In this document: one piece after another, positions 14,654 to 28,189 of the stretch
Position numbering within the stretch: the first letter of the stretch is position 1
Layout: every line of letters starts with the position of its first letter
Assembly: GCA_003342895.1 (NCBI GenBank)
Contig: PTFA01000010.1
Location: forward strand, 7,526,837-7,590,836
DNA length: 64,000 nt
From: Casuarius casuarius
Lineage: Eukaryota; Chordata; Aves; Casuariiformes; Casuariidae
Direction: 5' to 3'
Position numbers and translations under genes: made by a program
Notes under the pieces: model-generated
The model's input: the letters and a program-made list of their open reading frames with translations, nothing else
Databases searched by the model: none
Told to the model about the DNA's origin: nothing

Positions 14654-15451
14654 GAATTAAGGCACGTCAAGTATTTGAAATACAGAAAATAACAAGCCTC
14701 TTAGACATGAATACTTAGCTGATACTTTAAGTGAAGCCCAGAATGTTGATTATTCCTATTCCAGTTTTAAAAACCTTTATCTTGTAAGGTTAACCAACTA
14801 TAAAAATAAAGAAAAACCAAAGAGAGGAAAAACTTTGATTGTTTTCCCCTAGAAACTTTTTCTATGCACGGTTTGATTCAATATTTTTAATTGCTGTGTC
14901 TCAGAGAGGTAGGTTAAGCTGAAGCCGGGCAACAAAACTTCCTCTGAAAAGGAGTCAAAAATTCCTACGTGCTGTACAGCTGCAACTTAGCGGTTTTGAT
15001 TTGCCCCAAAATAAAAGGTTTTAACATGACACAAAAAAGGAAACAGCGTTTCCCAGTTCCACTCTGCAAGATGAACAAATATAATAAATAACAAAGCTTC
15101 TTTTCTGAAAAGCCGATAACGTCTAGGCACACTGAGGGTAGAATATTCCACATACATAGAAAAAAGCTTGGGGAGAACAAATACCAAGATTAAATGCTAT
15201 AATTTAGCAGCAATTTCTGACAGTGTGCACACTGAGACAGAAATTCCTCACCAGCACCTACCAGCTTTGCGACTTTCTGATCTGCAATGCTCCCTAACAT
15301 CGCCCAGGATCCTTTCAGCCCTGCGAGCCCACATGAAACTGGGCCCCTGCTAGGAGTATCATTAAAACACGAGCCCACACCGAGACGCATGCAACTGTTT
15401 AACTCATTGAACAGAGATACTGTACACGACACTTAGCTGATTTTAAGGCGG

Positions 15452-15535
15452 TTAATTGGGACACCTAACAGGGCAGGCAATCGTTTACCTTCCTGAATAT
15501 TATTCAGTGGGACGAGCAGCTGCTTAATTGGGACA
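15452..15535. repeat. Paired direct repeat TTAATTGGGACA, 72 bp apart
   Basis: The 12-mer TTAATTGGGACA occurs at 15452-15463 and again at 15524-15535, with a related CAGTGGGAC at about 15506. The surrounding 15250-15720 stretch is richer in GC and CpG than the rest of the intron. Spaced repeats of this kind can be subterminal repeats of an old DNA transposon or binding sites in a conserved element. I cannot tell which from this sequence alone. Confidence 0.45.
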
Positions 15536-16415
15536 GCCAATTATTTGGCGAGGTCCCTCTCAGTGAATGCTCCAACTTTGCAATTATGCTCGTTTCAGGC
15601 CCTAAGAACCTCAGAGCTCCACAGGGACCCAAACAGCCGCCAAACTTCAGAGCCTGGAAAGGTTTTAGAAGTGCAGCAACCCCCGTGGAGCTTATCAGCT
15701 CTGCAGTGGTCCCGAGTGGCTCAGCACTCAGCCTTCCCTGGCTCCAACACGAGTAGCATTAGCACTGGTCTAACGAAGCAGTATGAAGTTACATGATAGA
15801 CACTGAAGTAGAGTTCATGAAAATTATGTTCAATAAATAAGTGATTGGCTATCTGAAATAGCTCTCGACTTTGGAAAAATAAATGTTCATTGACCTTCAG
15901 GAACCTGCAGACTTTACAAATGGACATTTCGAACAAGCAAGAGTTTAAGCATCCACAGAAACTTCTTGAGGAAGGTTCACAGAGGCATAGAATGGCTTTG
16001 CAAAATTCAGGAAATGCTTTTAGTCTTCCAAATAAGCAAAAAAATGCACATAGCCAATTAACTACAGAGATAATTCTTTGTAAAAGAGAGGGAGAGATAA
16101 CCCTTTAGGATATGATCCAGGTTATTGTGAGAGAGATGCTCTTTGCTAGCTGAGAACTGTACTCATTTGTAAGAGCTTGTCTCTATGAATAAGTAAGCGT
16201 AGATATTAGTCGAACATTATTTTCAGAGTTTGCTACAATAACTTCTTATGTTAACACTCCGTGCACACAAGTGATTTCTGTGCAAGTTAACTTACCTGAT
16301 GCTGATTTTAAGCTGCCTGGGTAACATCACTCTTGCATGTGCTAACAGCAGCTACACAGGGAACAAGTGTGAAGTAACTAGTGAGCTATTAACATCCTAC
16401 TGCTCTGAACTTCCC

Positions 16416-16477
16416 TACCCTAAACTTCCTGTTTACAGGAGCCTAACATACTAACCTTCTTTACCCTAAACTTCCTG
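16416..16477. repeat. Direct repeat TACCCTAAACTTCCTG, 46-bp period
   Basis: The 16-mer at 16416-16431 is repeated exactly at 16462-16477. A short inverted pair, AGGAGCCT (from 16437) and AGGCTCCT (to 16500), overlaps the same block. It appears to be an old local duplication in intron 2. Confidence 0.6.
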
Positions 16478-19400
16478 CGTATAGGCGACTACAGGCTCCT
16501 ACCAAAGCTGCAGCATCTCATTTCAGCGAGGCACAGCTGGCTTAGAACCGCTTTTCTTAAACACACATCGATACATATACTGGACAGGAATCAAACAAAA
16601 CTTCTTTTACTGAAAAACAAGTCTTTTTTATCCCACTCATCTCAAAAGCCCAAATCATGAGTGTGTCTAGCAAATGACTAAACAATCTAAGCACGCTTAA
16701 AATGCATGGCAGAAGCAGCTTTGTAGACTTCACTCCATGCCACTCTCAGGATCCCAGCCTGCAGGTGAGGGCAGCAGGCCTGGCAGGAGAGTTGTCAGAC
16801 TTCATGGGTGCCTGTGCCTTGGCCGACAGCAATTCACTGCTCAGAATATTAATGCTCAAGACTGCCAAAACTAGAGATGAGAAATTCCACATCTATGTAT
16901 GTCTACCATACACTAAAAAAAGTCTACTGAAACACGTATTTTGTAGAAGCATACATATACTTTTCCCAGTATATCCTATCTTAATTCCTCAAGAGGAATA
17001 AGCTATCCTAGTAACAGTACTTTTCTGCAAATAACTGCATGCATCCTAGGACTTCTAGCAGTATACGTATCAGGCAAAGACCTACCCATAGTCAACACTG
17101 CAGTACCAAAATTTCCAGTCTGGACCTGGCGTTCCACTTAAAATCACTTATTTTAAAAAATAAAATAAATAGAAGTGAACAGTCACAGAAATTAATTCCA
17201 AAAAAAGGGATAGTGTGATGTGTACTTTTCTTTCTCTTGCTAAAGTCTGAATAGGAAACTAAGTGATTAAATCCAAATACTCCTGTTTTGAGAAGAAGAA
17301 AACCTGTGATTAAGTGATCACAAGCTGATACTTTGTTTCGAGCTCAGTATCAGTAAGATAGTATAAAACTAGAATAGGATTTTTAGGGATGGTCCTCACA
17401 CACCGTAAAAATAGTATCTTTGGAAAAATACTGAAAGTCATTTCAAGAGGTCAATGTGGAAGCACAAGCTTGCATGATATTCTGTCACTTCCTATACAGA
17501 AGGAAATGACTGAATATGCAAAAGTACCTCTAACCCATCAGGCAGGCTGTTTTAAGGTATTTTAGTTTAAAGAATACATTGGGCAACATGACAAGAAAAA
17601 CACAGACGAGAGATTGCTTTTCATTTTCACCCAGACTTGTCTAAGAATCCATGGGAAACAACATTTCACTTAACTGGAAAACATACGTGGATGCCCTGCA
17701 GAATCATATGCATACTGCTGTCCTTTTGGTCACAGATCCTCAGGAATTAGCCAAAGAGAAAGAGGTTCATTAAAAAACAAGCAGAAGCTGTTTTTGCTGA
17801 GTGCTCACAAAGGCAGAATTTCAATTGTTTGAGCAGGTGGAAAGGTCTCTTGCTTCTTGAACCTGCAAATTAACCTTTCCTATCTGCAGACACAAAAGGT
17901 CTAACAACATGCCTTCCACAGTTATGAAACAGAAGCCATTTTTCAGTTTATTATACAGCAAGCAGGAAATAAAGCTTGTCAGAACTTAGCAGCATTTAAA
18001 AAAAACGAAACAACAATATTCCCAGTTAAAGCCAAATGAATACAGAAAGAAACAATTTCCTCTCTCTGTTACCTATTTAACACCATCGCTAGACTCTAGC
18101 TGACTGCAAGATGGAAGTGAAAATGCAGATGTGGTTTGGAGTGCCTTTGCCAGCTCTCTGTACAGGAATCATTCCAGATGTAATGCAGCAGACCCTGCAA
18201 AGTTCAGACTGCTTTCAGTTTTCTGTTGGCTTACCTGCTACTAAAATATAAGTTAACATAAGGGGAGACGGACAAATTGACAGAAGTAAAATTCTTTCCT
18301 TTACAGTACCTTACTTTTTCAACTGTAACAAGAAAATAGCAGAGGAAAGGAAACCAGCTGACAGTTTCGACTTTCAAGAAACCTTTGTCACAGTGTCTTG
18401 ACAGCGGCTAGGTAAGAAACTAACCCAGCATTGTGTGCTGCTGCTGGCTAATTCCTTGGAGCTGAGGAGTCTCACAAAGGTCTACTTCATTCAGTGTGAG
18501 CACTGCTCAAGAGCAGCCTGACAAATGACTTAAGACTTTTTAAAAGGTACAGCTCCATGCACTTGGGAAATGAACAAAAATGCTGAGAACAGCAGGTATA
18601 GAAGAATGATAAGCTACATTTAAACTGCTAGTGGTGGAGAGCAGTGAGAAACAATGCTAGGATTACTGCTCACCATCTTTCCAAGATAAATTTGAAGTCT
18701 TCTGTAAATGAAAAATAATTTGTTTCTTTTAAATGACATGTATTAAAAATACAAATATCTTCCAACATTTGCACTGCAAATATTTAGTTTGCATATGAAT
18801 TTAGAATTCTGTAATTTCAAAGAGCCTTGGGCTGAAACTAGACACAAGTCAGCTGCTACCACGAATTTTTCAGTGCCTTGCTTTGACACACAAAGATCTT
18901 TTTGGTTAAGTCATAATCAAACTTCTTTCTTCTTTCAATAAAAATTGGGAGATTTTTTCTCCTTATCTCTTTACACATCCAGGAATACAAGAAATTTTGA
19001 GAAGGCTTTTTGTCTCAGAATTTTTAAATGAAACAGTGGATTTTCCCAGTTTTCCCCATCTTTGTATCCTAAATTGAAGCACCAGGAACATACCCACATC
19101 TGGCTCCAAGGCAGGAGAGCACAGTCATAAGTCCAGATCCCATTGTCTAGTGCATGAGGATGAAAGGGAGAAATCTGTAATTTGGCATGCTGTGCTGTTT
19201 CTTTCAAGCAAAGCTATAGTCATCCCACTGTACATCACTATGCAATATTTTGAGCCTTAGACTGCACAAATGGTACTACAAAGCTACATAAACTATGTTT
19301 GCACTGGACAGAATTTGCTGGTATAACTATCCCAGCAATCCTTACTGTAGACACAGCTTAAAGCAGTAATAGTTTTTATTCAAGACCTAGTCATTTACTT

Positions 19401-20569
19401 TATTCTCTGTTTTACTGGGTTAGGTTTTGACCCAATCAGCTCCCTGAAACAGCTCACCATATCACCAAGTGAATACCTGAGCTAAAAGACAGGTGGGGAG
19501 AATGGCATAGCCAGGAACAAGAGGAGTGAGGAAGAATCAGATCAGCTTAAAAACTGTTGCGGAGATGCACAGTCTGATGCACATCAGCTGAAACTGTGGA
19601 ACTGCGTGTTCAGTATCATGAGATTCTTTTGCAATTCTTCTCATTGAGATTTTTTTCCATCATTCTTTCCATCAATTCTTTCATCAGTAAAACACCCCCT
19701 TGCTATTCAGATCCTCTTTCAGTACACTACTGCCAACTCGATCATTTTTATGTTCTGGATTCCAGATTCCTGATTCTGTTAAGAAATTCTAATGGACTTT
19801 AATGCTCTACCAGATCAAGCTGGCTCTTACCCATCGTATCGTATTTCCAGCAGCCTGCTAATTTTTTCTTCCTAGTTTCTATCATATTGTTTGGTATGGA
19901 AATCAGGCTTACTTACACGTAACCATCACGCTTTGGATCTTTTTTACGAATTGATAATGCCATTTAGCAGTTCAGTAAATTTACAGTGCAGTTCCTGTCC
20001 TTGCAATTTGTTTATCAATTTGTTGGTATGGAAACCAACCTGATGCTCTCTATAAGGAATATGCAGGCAAACAATTCATTCATTTCAGCTTTTTCTGAAA
20101 TGGCTTTATTTGCCTTGAATGCTTTTTTGTTTTCTTCTTCTTCTTCTATACTTTGATCATCCACTGGACTCACTAAATTGCTTACTCTCCTGTAAGAAAG
20201 CAACATACTGTAATTAGTCTTTTCATACTATAAAATTACCAAACATAAGGCCTTATTTTTAACTCATCAAAAACTACACAATGTTCATGAGGGGAAAAAA
20301 AAAAAACAAAAAAAATGGGGAGAAGGGAAGATCACTCTACAAAGGGCGAAAGAGTCGAAATAATAAAGGAAACCAATGTAACTAATGTACAGGCCACATT
20401 ACAGTGAAGATTTACTCAGACTCCTAATTCTGGAAATACAAAGCCAGCTGGGCTTGGCTCTTACTGGGAGGGGGGAATGTTTTCATAGAGCATTTAGAAA
20501 GACCTGCTAAATATGATCTGAATGAAGGCCAAAGGCTTCACATTCAGATGAAACAAAAACTCCTTCATT

Positions 20570-20591
20570 TTCATATTGAATTCATATTGAA
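20570..20591. repeat. Exact 11-bp tandem duplication (TTCATATTGAA x2)
   Basis: Two adjacent identical 11-mers lie in intron 2, with no flanking structure that suggests a function. Confidence 0.7.
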
Positions 20592-21322
20592 TACATTTTA
20601 AAGTAACTGAGATTTTCAGAGACTTGACTCAATAATTTTTTTAGGTTATGACTGGCAATAAAGAGAGAAAGACTGCTTTTGCTTTTCTACTCCTAGTTTA
20701 AAACAGCTACATGTCAAATACTCATAGCTTCAACTTCTACTGAAAAAAAGTGGCTCTGCTTTCTATTCTGTAACTGCATTTCTAGTATTTATGCACCTGG
20801 AATGCTGAAGTTAAAATCAATTTAAATAGCTTCAAATCCAAGCCATTATCATTTCATCCTACAAGCTTCTTGCAGGTCACTCACCTGCTCTTCCGGTGAG
20901 AGCCAGCGAGACGAATCATGCACACTGCATACAAATCACTGCTGGCACAGAGACGCAGCCAAGGGGAAACAAATCCAAGTATTCCCTGCTACACGCACAC
21001 ACACCGCTCCACTCCCCATGCACAGGCCTCACTCGCAAGACATTTTCTAACAAGGAACAAAGAAAATCTCTACCAAACTACACTGAAGGAGGGAAACTGA
21101 GTATGCTTCCAATCATAGGAAAGTGTGTCACTTCAAAAATTTCAGCTCAACTTTGAATTGCTCAGGAGAAAAAAATGCTGATTATTTGCCACCAGTTCAT
21201 AGAATTTAAAATAATTATATTAAATGCCATAAAAAAGGCTATTTCCAAACAAGCAGAGAAATGCTTTTCCCCAACTCTACCACAGCATTATGTTTGGCAT
21301 CTGGAAAAAGATACATAGCATG

Positions 21323-21342
21323 AAAAAAAAAAAAAAAAAAAA
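21323..21342. repeat. Poly(A) run of 20
   Basis: This is a homopolymer A tract on the plus strand in intron 2. No AATAAA signal stands just upstream, so it does not look like the tail of a retrocopy. Confidence 0.8.
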
Positions 21343-24300
21343 GAGATCATGTTTTCAATAATCTAACTAGATAAAACCACAAGTTCTGAAACTAAGCTGG
21401 CTACTGGGAGGAGGAAACAAGCACTACAGAAATGATACAAAGGATATACTGATATACGTTTTGGGAAAAGGAAAGGTAATTGGCAACAATTTGAGAAACT
21501 ATTACACGTACAAACAGCATCTGCAGATTGTACATCTTATTTAAAAAATCAAGGTTATTTGAAACTAAACCCATCATCATTCCAAGCAGACAACGTTCAT
21601 ATATTACCCAAAACATTAAGTTTACTTCCTAGATATAACATAAGAATCAAACGATCAACAAACATTCTCTTGTGAACGCTTAGCATTTCTTCTAGGTGCT
21701 TGGTACACTTACATGCAGTGTTTGTCATCAACGATAATACTCTACAATCTGAAGTTACAGATTCAGATTGTGTGTGGATTTCTCCCCACAAATCATTAAC
21801 AGAACATTTCATTTTCCTTAAAGGGAAAGAAGGGTAAAGTTTTTAGCAGTATTCTTCCTGTGAAACACTGATGTTTATCAAAACTAGAAGATAAGACTCC
21901 AGTAATATTTTGCTTATTTAAAGTTCTGATCTTGCTTTCCTGCCCTGTAAATGTTAGAGGGATAAAAGCTCATCCAGCTACTTGCAGCTGCATGACAGCT
22001 TTTGTCACATGCCCAGCACAGCAGGCTGCCACTTTTCCACCTCTCCTTTATCAATGCAGAAGGTGTACAGTCAAGAACTGATGCAGAAGGGACCATCAGA
22101 AAGTAACTAATGAACTACTCCTTTCCTTACACCTACTGGTTGGCCACTTTACCTATTTACTGCTCAACATATTCTGCAGAGAACTATTTCTCCATCTTTT
22201 CTCACCTCTCACCTCACAGATGCACAGTCTCCAAGCCTCTCAAACAAGCTAACTACTGCCACCCATGAAGGAAGGACAAGCACCCCTCAGCTCGGGAGAC
22301 ATCATCTGGCCCAGTTTTTGTGAAGCAAGGATGATCTTCCTTGTGCAGCACTGCACGCAAGGGGGCAAAGGCAGGACAAGCAAGTCCCACTTACTCTTTT
22401 TCCTCCCAGAAGCCTTCCAAAGAGGGGAAAAAGAGGTGTCAATGACTAGACATCAGGAGAAAAATGCACAGACATCTTCAGAAGTGCCAGCATAGTGCTG
22501 GGACTGGAGCAGCCCACCTAGGCAAATCCTGTCAGCTTCTAACGCTGTTTTTGAAATTACACATTTTACTTAGAGTCTACCTCACTGATTCCAAAAACCA
22601 GCCAAACACAACATTATATGACACAGTTCAGAAGAATGCAACACTAGAAGGTATTAAGCAGAGTGAAACCATACAAGCATAACACAGACTGTTAGATTCA
22701 AAACCTTTCCCACAGAGGATAATCATTTGAGTGGTTGTACCGAAAAAAACTCATATGGTTATTTTTGAGTTATTTTAAAAAAACAATAAAAACATTCTTT
22801 GTATTTAACTTACAAAACCAGGTGTCATGGTAAACAAAATACTAACCACGTACAAAGTAAATTATATGCTAATACATGTAAAACAAGCGTAAGAAATAAA
22901 TCTCAGAAACAAACAGATATCTCTTCTACATCTATATCATGAATTTACAGTCCAGTACTTTAAAGACTCACTTTTAGGTATGAAAGATCCTTCTAGTATA
23001 TAATTGTATTATATTAGAAAGCTGCAAGTCTCTCTTAACTCAGCTATAAAATGCTTCTCAAGGTTTTCTGTGTACGAATACAAAATAGCAACTCTAAACA
23101 GGTGATTTAATATGACATATAACAACATTTGTTGCTGTATTGTCATTTGCTACATTTCATTTGTTAAAAGTCCTCAGAAAGAGGGAACATTAATTTTCAG
23201 CATAGCAAAGGCCAATATACACAGGTATGGAAGATATCTCTTACTGCTATGAGTCAGTGGGAGGAATATGCTTATTAAAACAAAGCAGCGCAGAGGGAAC
23301 GCCAGCACTAACCCTGTTTGAAATGGTTACAAGGGGAAGGGTGGAAGTTTTAGAGGAAGTGCCTTTTTCCCTCCTTCCCTACCCTATACTTTAAGCCTTT
23401 TGGGGGGAGAAAAAAGTCACAGCTTGTTCAAAAAAAACTAATTCTGTTACATTTTAATTTTTAGTAATTTTGCAGTTACCCAGTGCAATGATGGTTAATT
23501 CATTTTATGAGCATAATATACACACGTTATAATCTGTTTCAGAATAGCATGTTGGTGACAACAACATTATTTGGTTGTTATCAAAGGAGAGGTAGAACGG
23601 CCACTCTCCCACATTCAGCAGGATCTAAGCCAATGCAATATATGAAAATTCATTTCTGCCTGTACATACACAGTTATCATTGTTGCAAACTGATTTTTAG
23701 TTTTGATTTTGCTCTAGGGCCAAAGTTATTGTTTCATTCAACAGAAATCCAACACATTCAGCTAACTTTAGAATAAATATTTGGAAGACTACTTTAAAAT
23801 GTGAGAACAATCAGAGGGAAAACTGAGACGTTCAGGCCCAGAATGCTGTAAACCTGCAATGCACAGTGCCACAAAAGAGCAAGTGATGGGAACAGCACTG
23901 CTATTATATCCTGAAGCTGCTAGTGGTTTTCCTCTTCTAAACTCTCCAGTGCTGTGATGGTCTCTTACCTTCGTATTTCCATCATAATTTGTTTGTTATC
24001 AGTCTTGCTTTAATAAGGAGAAACCGAGTCATCTGCGTCATTTTGCAACCTGCCTTTTGAGCCAGCCCCTCCTTGGCATGAAGGACAGTACAACCCAGTT
24101 CATAAGTGAAAACCTAACAGATCAGATAGTGAGCAAGGTAAGTGGTGAAAGTGCTCTGGTCTGAGTCATAAACAAGTCGGTCAAAACCTGACATGCCCAC
24201 TGAGAACATCATAAAATAAGAGTGGACGAAAGTATCAGCTGCTATATACTGTTACTTTATATGTGGAAGCCAGTGTACTAGAGGATGTACAAACACGTAG

Positions 24301-24910
24301 CACAGAAAAGGCCTGTAACCCTTAATAGTCTAAATTCATGTCCACAGCCAATAGGTGGATGGAAGAAACAGATGAAGCCACAGAAAAAAAAAAAATATGA
24401 GATAACGACAGAAGGGAGCAGTCCCAGGGACACGTGCACAGAAAGTTCAGCTCCTTCCTCACAGCTGTGCCAGCCTTGAGTAGGCTTCACAGCAGAACCG
24501 AATACAACTACAACAGCAGTTTTAGACACTTTGGCAGAAGTTGGCATTAGTCACAAAACCTTCAACAGAGCAAAAGCACAGAAGAGCTCCTAGTAATATT
24601 GGAACAATGTGCAGCAAAGCCCAAGTGAAGAAAACCTGGCGGCTGCTGCAGATCTTGTCTTAAATCTAAGCCCAATGTGCTGAAACATTACAAACAGGGA
24701 ATCCAGAAATGAGGGAGGCTGAGCCTTGAAGATATTGCACAGAACAACAGGCAAATCTTGCCAAAATTACCTAAATTTATCTGAAGTGAGGAACAATAAA
24801 CAGAAATCTGTAGATTTGGCAGCAAATTCAGAAAGTTAAAGTATCTTGATAGAATCACATCAGTGCAACTGCACTTCTAGAGCAGGCTACAGCTAAACAG
24901 AAATAACACC

Positions 24911-24946
24911 AATTTAATGATTAGTAATTATAATGAGTAATTAAAG
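24911..24946. promoter_or_regulatory. Dense cluster of TAAT/ATTA cores (possible homeodomain sites)
   Basis: Within about 35 bp the sequence carries TTAATG, GATTAG, TAATTA, TAATGAG and TAATTAAAG. TAAT/ATTA is the core bound by many homeodomain proteins. Similar cores continue for a further 60 bp (AAACTAATTC, ACTAATATG). Such clusters are typical of developmental enhancers, but AT-rich intron DNA also produces these cores by chance, so this is only a candidate. Confidence 0.25.
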
Positions 24947-27900
24947 CCAAACAAAAATTGCATTTAAACTAATTCACAGACTAATATGTAAATTCAGGTC
25001 ATATTCTGGCCTATGGTCTTTACACTAGATAAGATCTACTATTCTCTGATATACAAGTGTTCATTTCCAGGGGTAGAAATGCAATGCATAAAGTGCTGTT
25101 TTCAGCTACCACACTATCCTGTTCTCTCTGACCACTGATATACAACTTGGTGGGTTTCAGTCTTGTATTTGGTGTTGTTTCCACTACAGGAACTGTGCTA
25201 GTGGGAAAACTGAAAGGATAAAATTTTTCCATCAGGCCTTGGGACAGCAGCATTCTCCAAGAAGGAATTTCTTGCCACACAAATTGCCCATATTAGAGTC
25301 CTCCCACTATTCACCTTGCAACTTTATATCCCTATTACACCCAAGACCAGAGTTTTTAATTTTTTCTCTAACACTATTCCTCTGCAGTATTACTTAACTA
25401 TAACTTCAGTTCCTTAAGATTTCTCGATTTGACCAAGGGCTACATCCATTCTCCATCAGCCTGAAATTAGGTCTGCAGAACAACTTTGTATCACTCTGTT
25501 TATTAAACACTGGAGCATGGTTGTGCTTTTTTTTGAAAAGGAAAAGGCATTTCTACTCCAAAACTCTTTAAAGAGGACATTTTACAATCTTTAGGGTGAA
25601 AAAGATTGGGACAGAGAGATAGCTTCATTAATAATGACAGTAGTGAACATGACTGCTGACAGCTTGAGACTTGTGTCCGAGCCATGCATAACTTAGAGTT
25701 TTACTTTATATGGTTTCTGTCCCAAGGCAAAACATGATTAATACATCTAGGTTTTGGTTTTTCTTTAAGCTTATATTATCCATCAAAATGCAGTAACATG
25801 CTCATTCAACTCAACCCCTCACAGTGTTGCACTAGCCAGCATTCATAATAAAATATAAAAAAGCAGAATTCCAGATTATGTATGCGTATGTATATATTAC
25901 TACTTTTTTTTTTCCAGGCACTGAGTTTGTGTACATCAGGGACCCAGCAAATTTCAAGTGCAACATAATTTTTGAAGATTATGTGAATGCATATACTTCC
26001 AAACAGTTTGATTTTGCTCTGAATTTAATTTATTCTCTTCTTATCAGGTCCAATTTAGCCTGTCCATTCCATGGTCTGCTTCAGATAACAATACTTTCTT
26101 TTGTTATAAGCCATGAACAGTAATCCCTTCATGCTTGTTATCCAATTTTACCAAAGGCTTTTATCTGCTTTATTGACAATTACTGTTAAACTACTCTCTT
26201 CTGAATTGAACTTAACTGTAACAGAATGAATCTCCAGTAATATAAATGAAAAAAATTAAAAAAGTATAGGACTACCACTGAAGACAAAAATATGTTTGGA
26301 AAAGAGGTGTATGAAAACATTCAAATAAAATGACAGAGTTGTATTAACAGTATACAAAAGTGATAGCAATGGTAAGGCTTTCCCCCAAGTACGTGAGAAA
26401 TATAGATAGTAATGGTATTCAGAGGAGTTTTAAATCTTCATAACCTTGCTTTTGTGGGGGTTTTTTTGTTTTCATTTTTTATTTTGTGGACTGTACCGTG
26501 AAGCTGTCAGAATAGCTTGGTTTTGCACACTGATACAGAGTGAGCAGGGAAAAAACATGTACAGAGCAGAGACGCCTGTGATTCAATGGCATGTGCTATT
26601 GACAACTTGATAGAATCAGGACAATCACACAAAAGGAATAATTAGACAAGAAGGAGGTATTCTGTTGCTTAAGTAAGGAAACAAATGCATAGTTATCTCA
26701 ACTTGCCTAATTAACAATCCAAGAAAATAAGGCATTGAACTTTTTTGCAGCATGGGAAAAGAAAATGGATTTGTCAATGGTAGTAGGGAAATAGCCTAGC
26801 TGCTGAATTTTCTTCTAACTCCCTTTCTACATCAATAACAATGTCATTCCTTAATTTGCAATTCATGATTTTGAAGAAAGAGGAGTCTTAAGATTTTTTT
26901 TTTTTTACTTCCATTCTAATTATCTAATGTCTTCAGGATCAACTGAATGAGCTGATATGATTACCTGATGAAGGACAACTATGGGTAAACCAAGATTCAT
27001 TCTGTAACAGAGTTTGAGAGTCTTGTTCTAGAATAGGAATATAAGCTATCCTTCATAATGCTGTGTACAGTTCTTTGTGCTCAGGGAAGAAGCTGAAGTT
27101 CCAAGTAATACATAGAATTACAGGCTTGTGCGTATTAATAGTTGTATTACTGCCTTATGACTTCTGGTACAAAATTTTTCTCAACACAGAACCCTCCAGT
27201 GCTCCTTTACATAGGGCAGCAATGCCTAACAGAAGACTTTCTGAATGTGCTTCAGAAAAGAATACTGTAACAACTATGAGGACTACTATTAAGAGAGGGA
27301 AAAAAAATAGAGTATAAGGCTTCAACTTGCTTCATAGATAAAACCACTGTTTTAATGGAGTTGAAATACAAAGACACTTGTCATCATCAGAGTTTTATTA
27401 GTAATGACCACAGGAGTCTAAAGCATGTGCAGTTCAGTCTTGTGTTACTGAATCAGGGTCGACGTCTATTAGGAAGCCTCCAAGGCTGGAACTTTTACCA
27501 AGCTCTAGTTTCTTGAATTGGTACAGGAGAGAGATGATGACCCTTTTGCTCAATCTTTTACACTCACACTAAGGATCTGTCCAAAACACTCACAGAAAAC
27601 ACATCAGTGGGCAGCAATTACAAAACTGATAATCAGTTTAGTAACTTTGAAATAGATTGTTTGTGAAAACAATAATTAGCATTCCTAGCTGAAAAACAGA
27701 ATCTACAACTAAGGCTCAACCAGCACGTGAAGCTTGAACTTCTGCCAAGGAGAAGAAACACCATCTTTCCCCAACTGCTCTCTTCCTGCCTCCTGAAAAA
27801 GTTATTTTTCAGCCAAATTTTGTTCTCTATGTCCTTCCTTATTCCCCCTTCTTCCCTCCCAGCACCTTTAAGAGAGGTATTGAAGTTTTGTTTGTCTGGA

Positions 27901-28130
27901 TGACAAAGGCAAGCATTATTCCTACCTTCTGTGTAGGCAATGCCCAGTCAGGCTACACAAACGACAGCGGTCAGGATGAAGAACAATTGACAAAGGAGTG
28001 ACAACTGGGGCTGTGGAAAGGGCAACACTTTATTTTACCAGCAATGCCAAGGGAAAGTGTTTAGCTCTCATCTCCATCTTGCTATAATCAATGAAACAAA
28101 ACCAAAGTTTACAAATTAACACTGGAGTGG

Positions 28131-28156
28131 AGTAACACTTGAAAGTAACACTTGAA
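28131..28156. repeat. Exact 13-bp tandem duplication (AGTAACACTTGAA x2)
   Basis: Adjacent identical copies lie at 28131-28143 and 28144-28156, directly before a perfect hairpin at 28164-28189. Confidence 0.75.
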
Positions 28157-28163
28157 ACTGAAA

Positions 28164-28189
28164 GATCTACCTGGATATACAGGTAGATC
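28164..28189. repeat. Perfect hairpin, 10-bp arms, 6-nt loop
   Basis: GATCTACCTG (28164-28173) and CAGGTAGATC (28180-28189) are exact reverse complements around the loop GATATA. The stem is short for a miRNA precursor and does not extend beyond 10 bp (A opposite A outside). It could mark a small excised or degraded element. No function is assigned. Confidence 0.7.

Noticed and set aside
15978..15998. Possible CR1 tail fragment (TCACAGAGGCATAGAATGG)
   Set aside because: Only about 15 bases resemble a CR1 3' end, and the neighbouring GGTTGGAAGGGACC core is absent. Chance similarity cannot be excluded.
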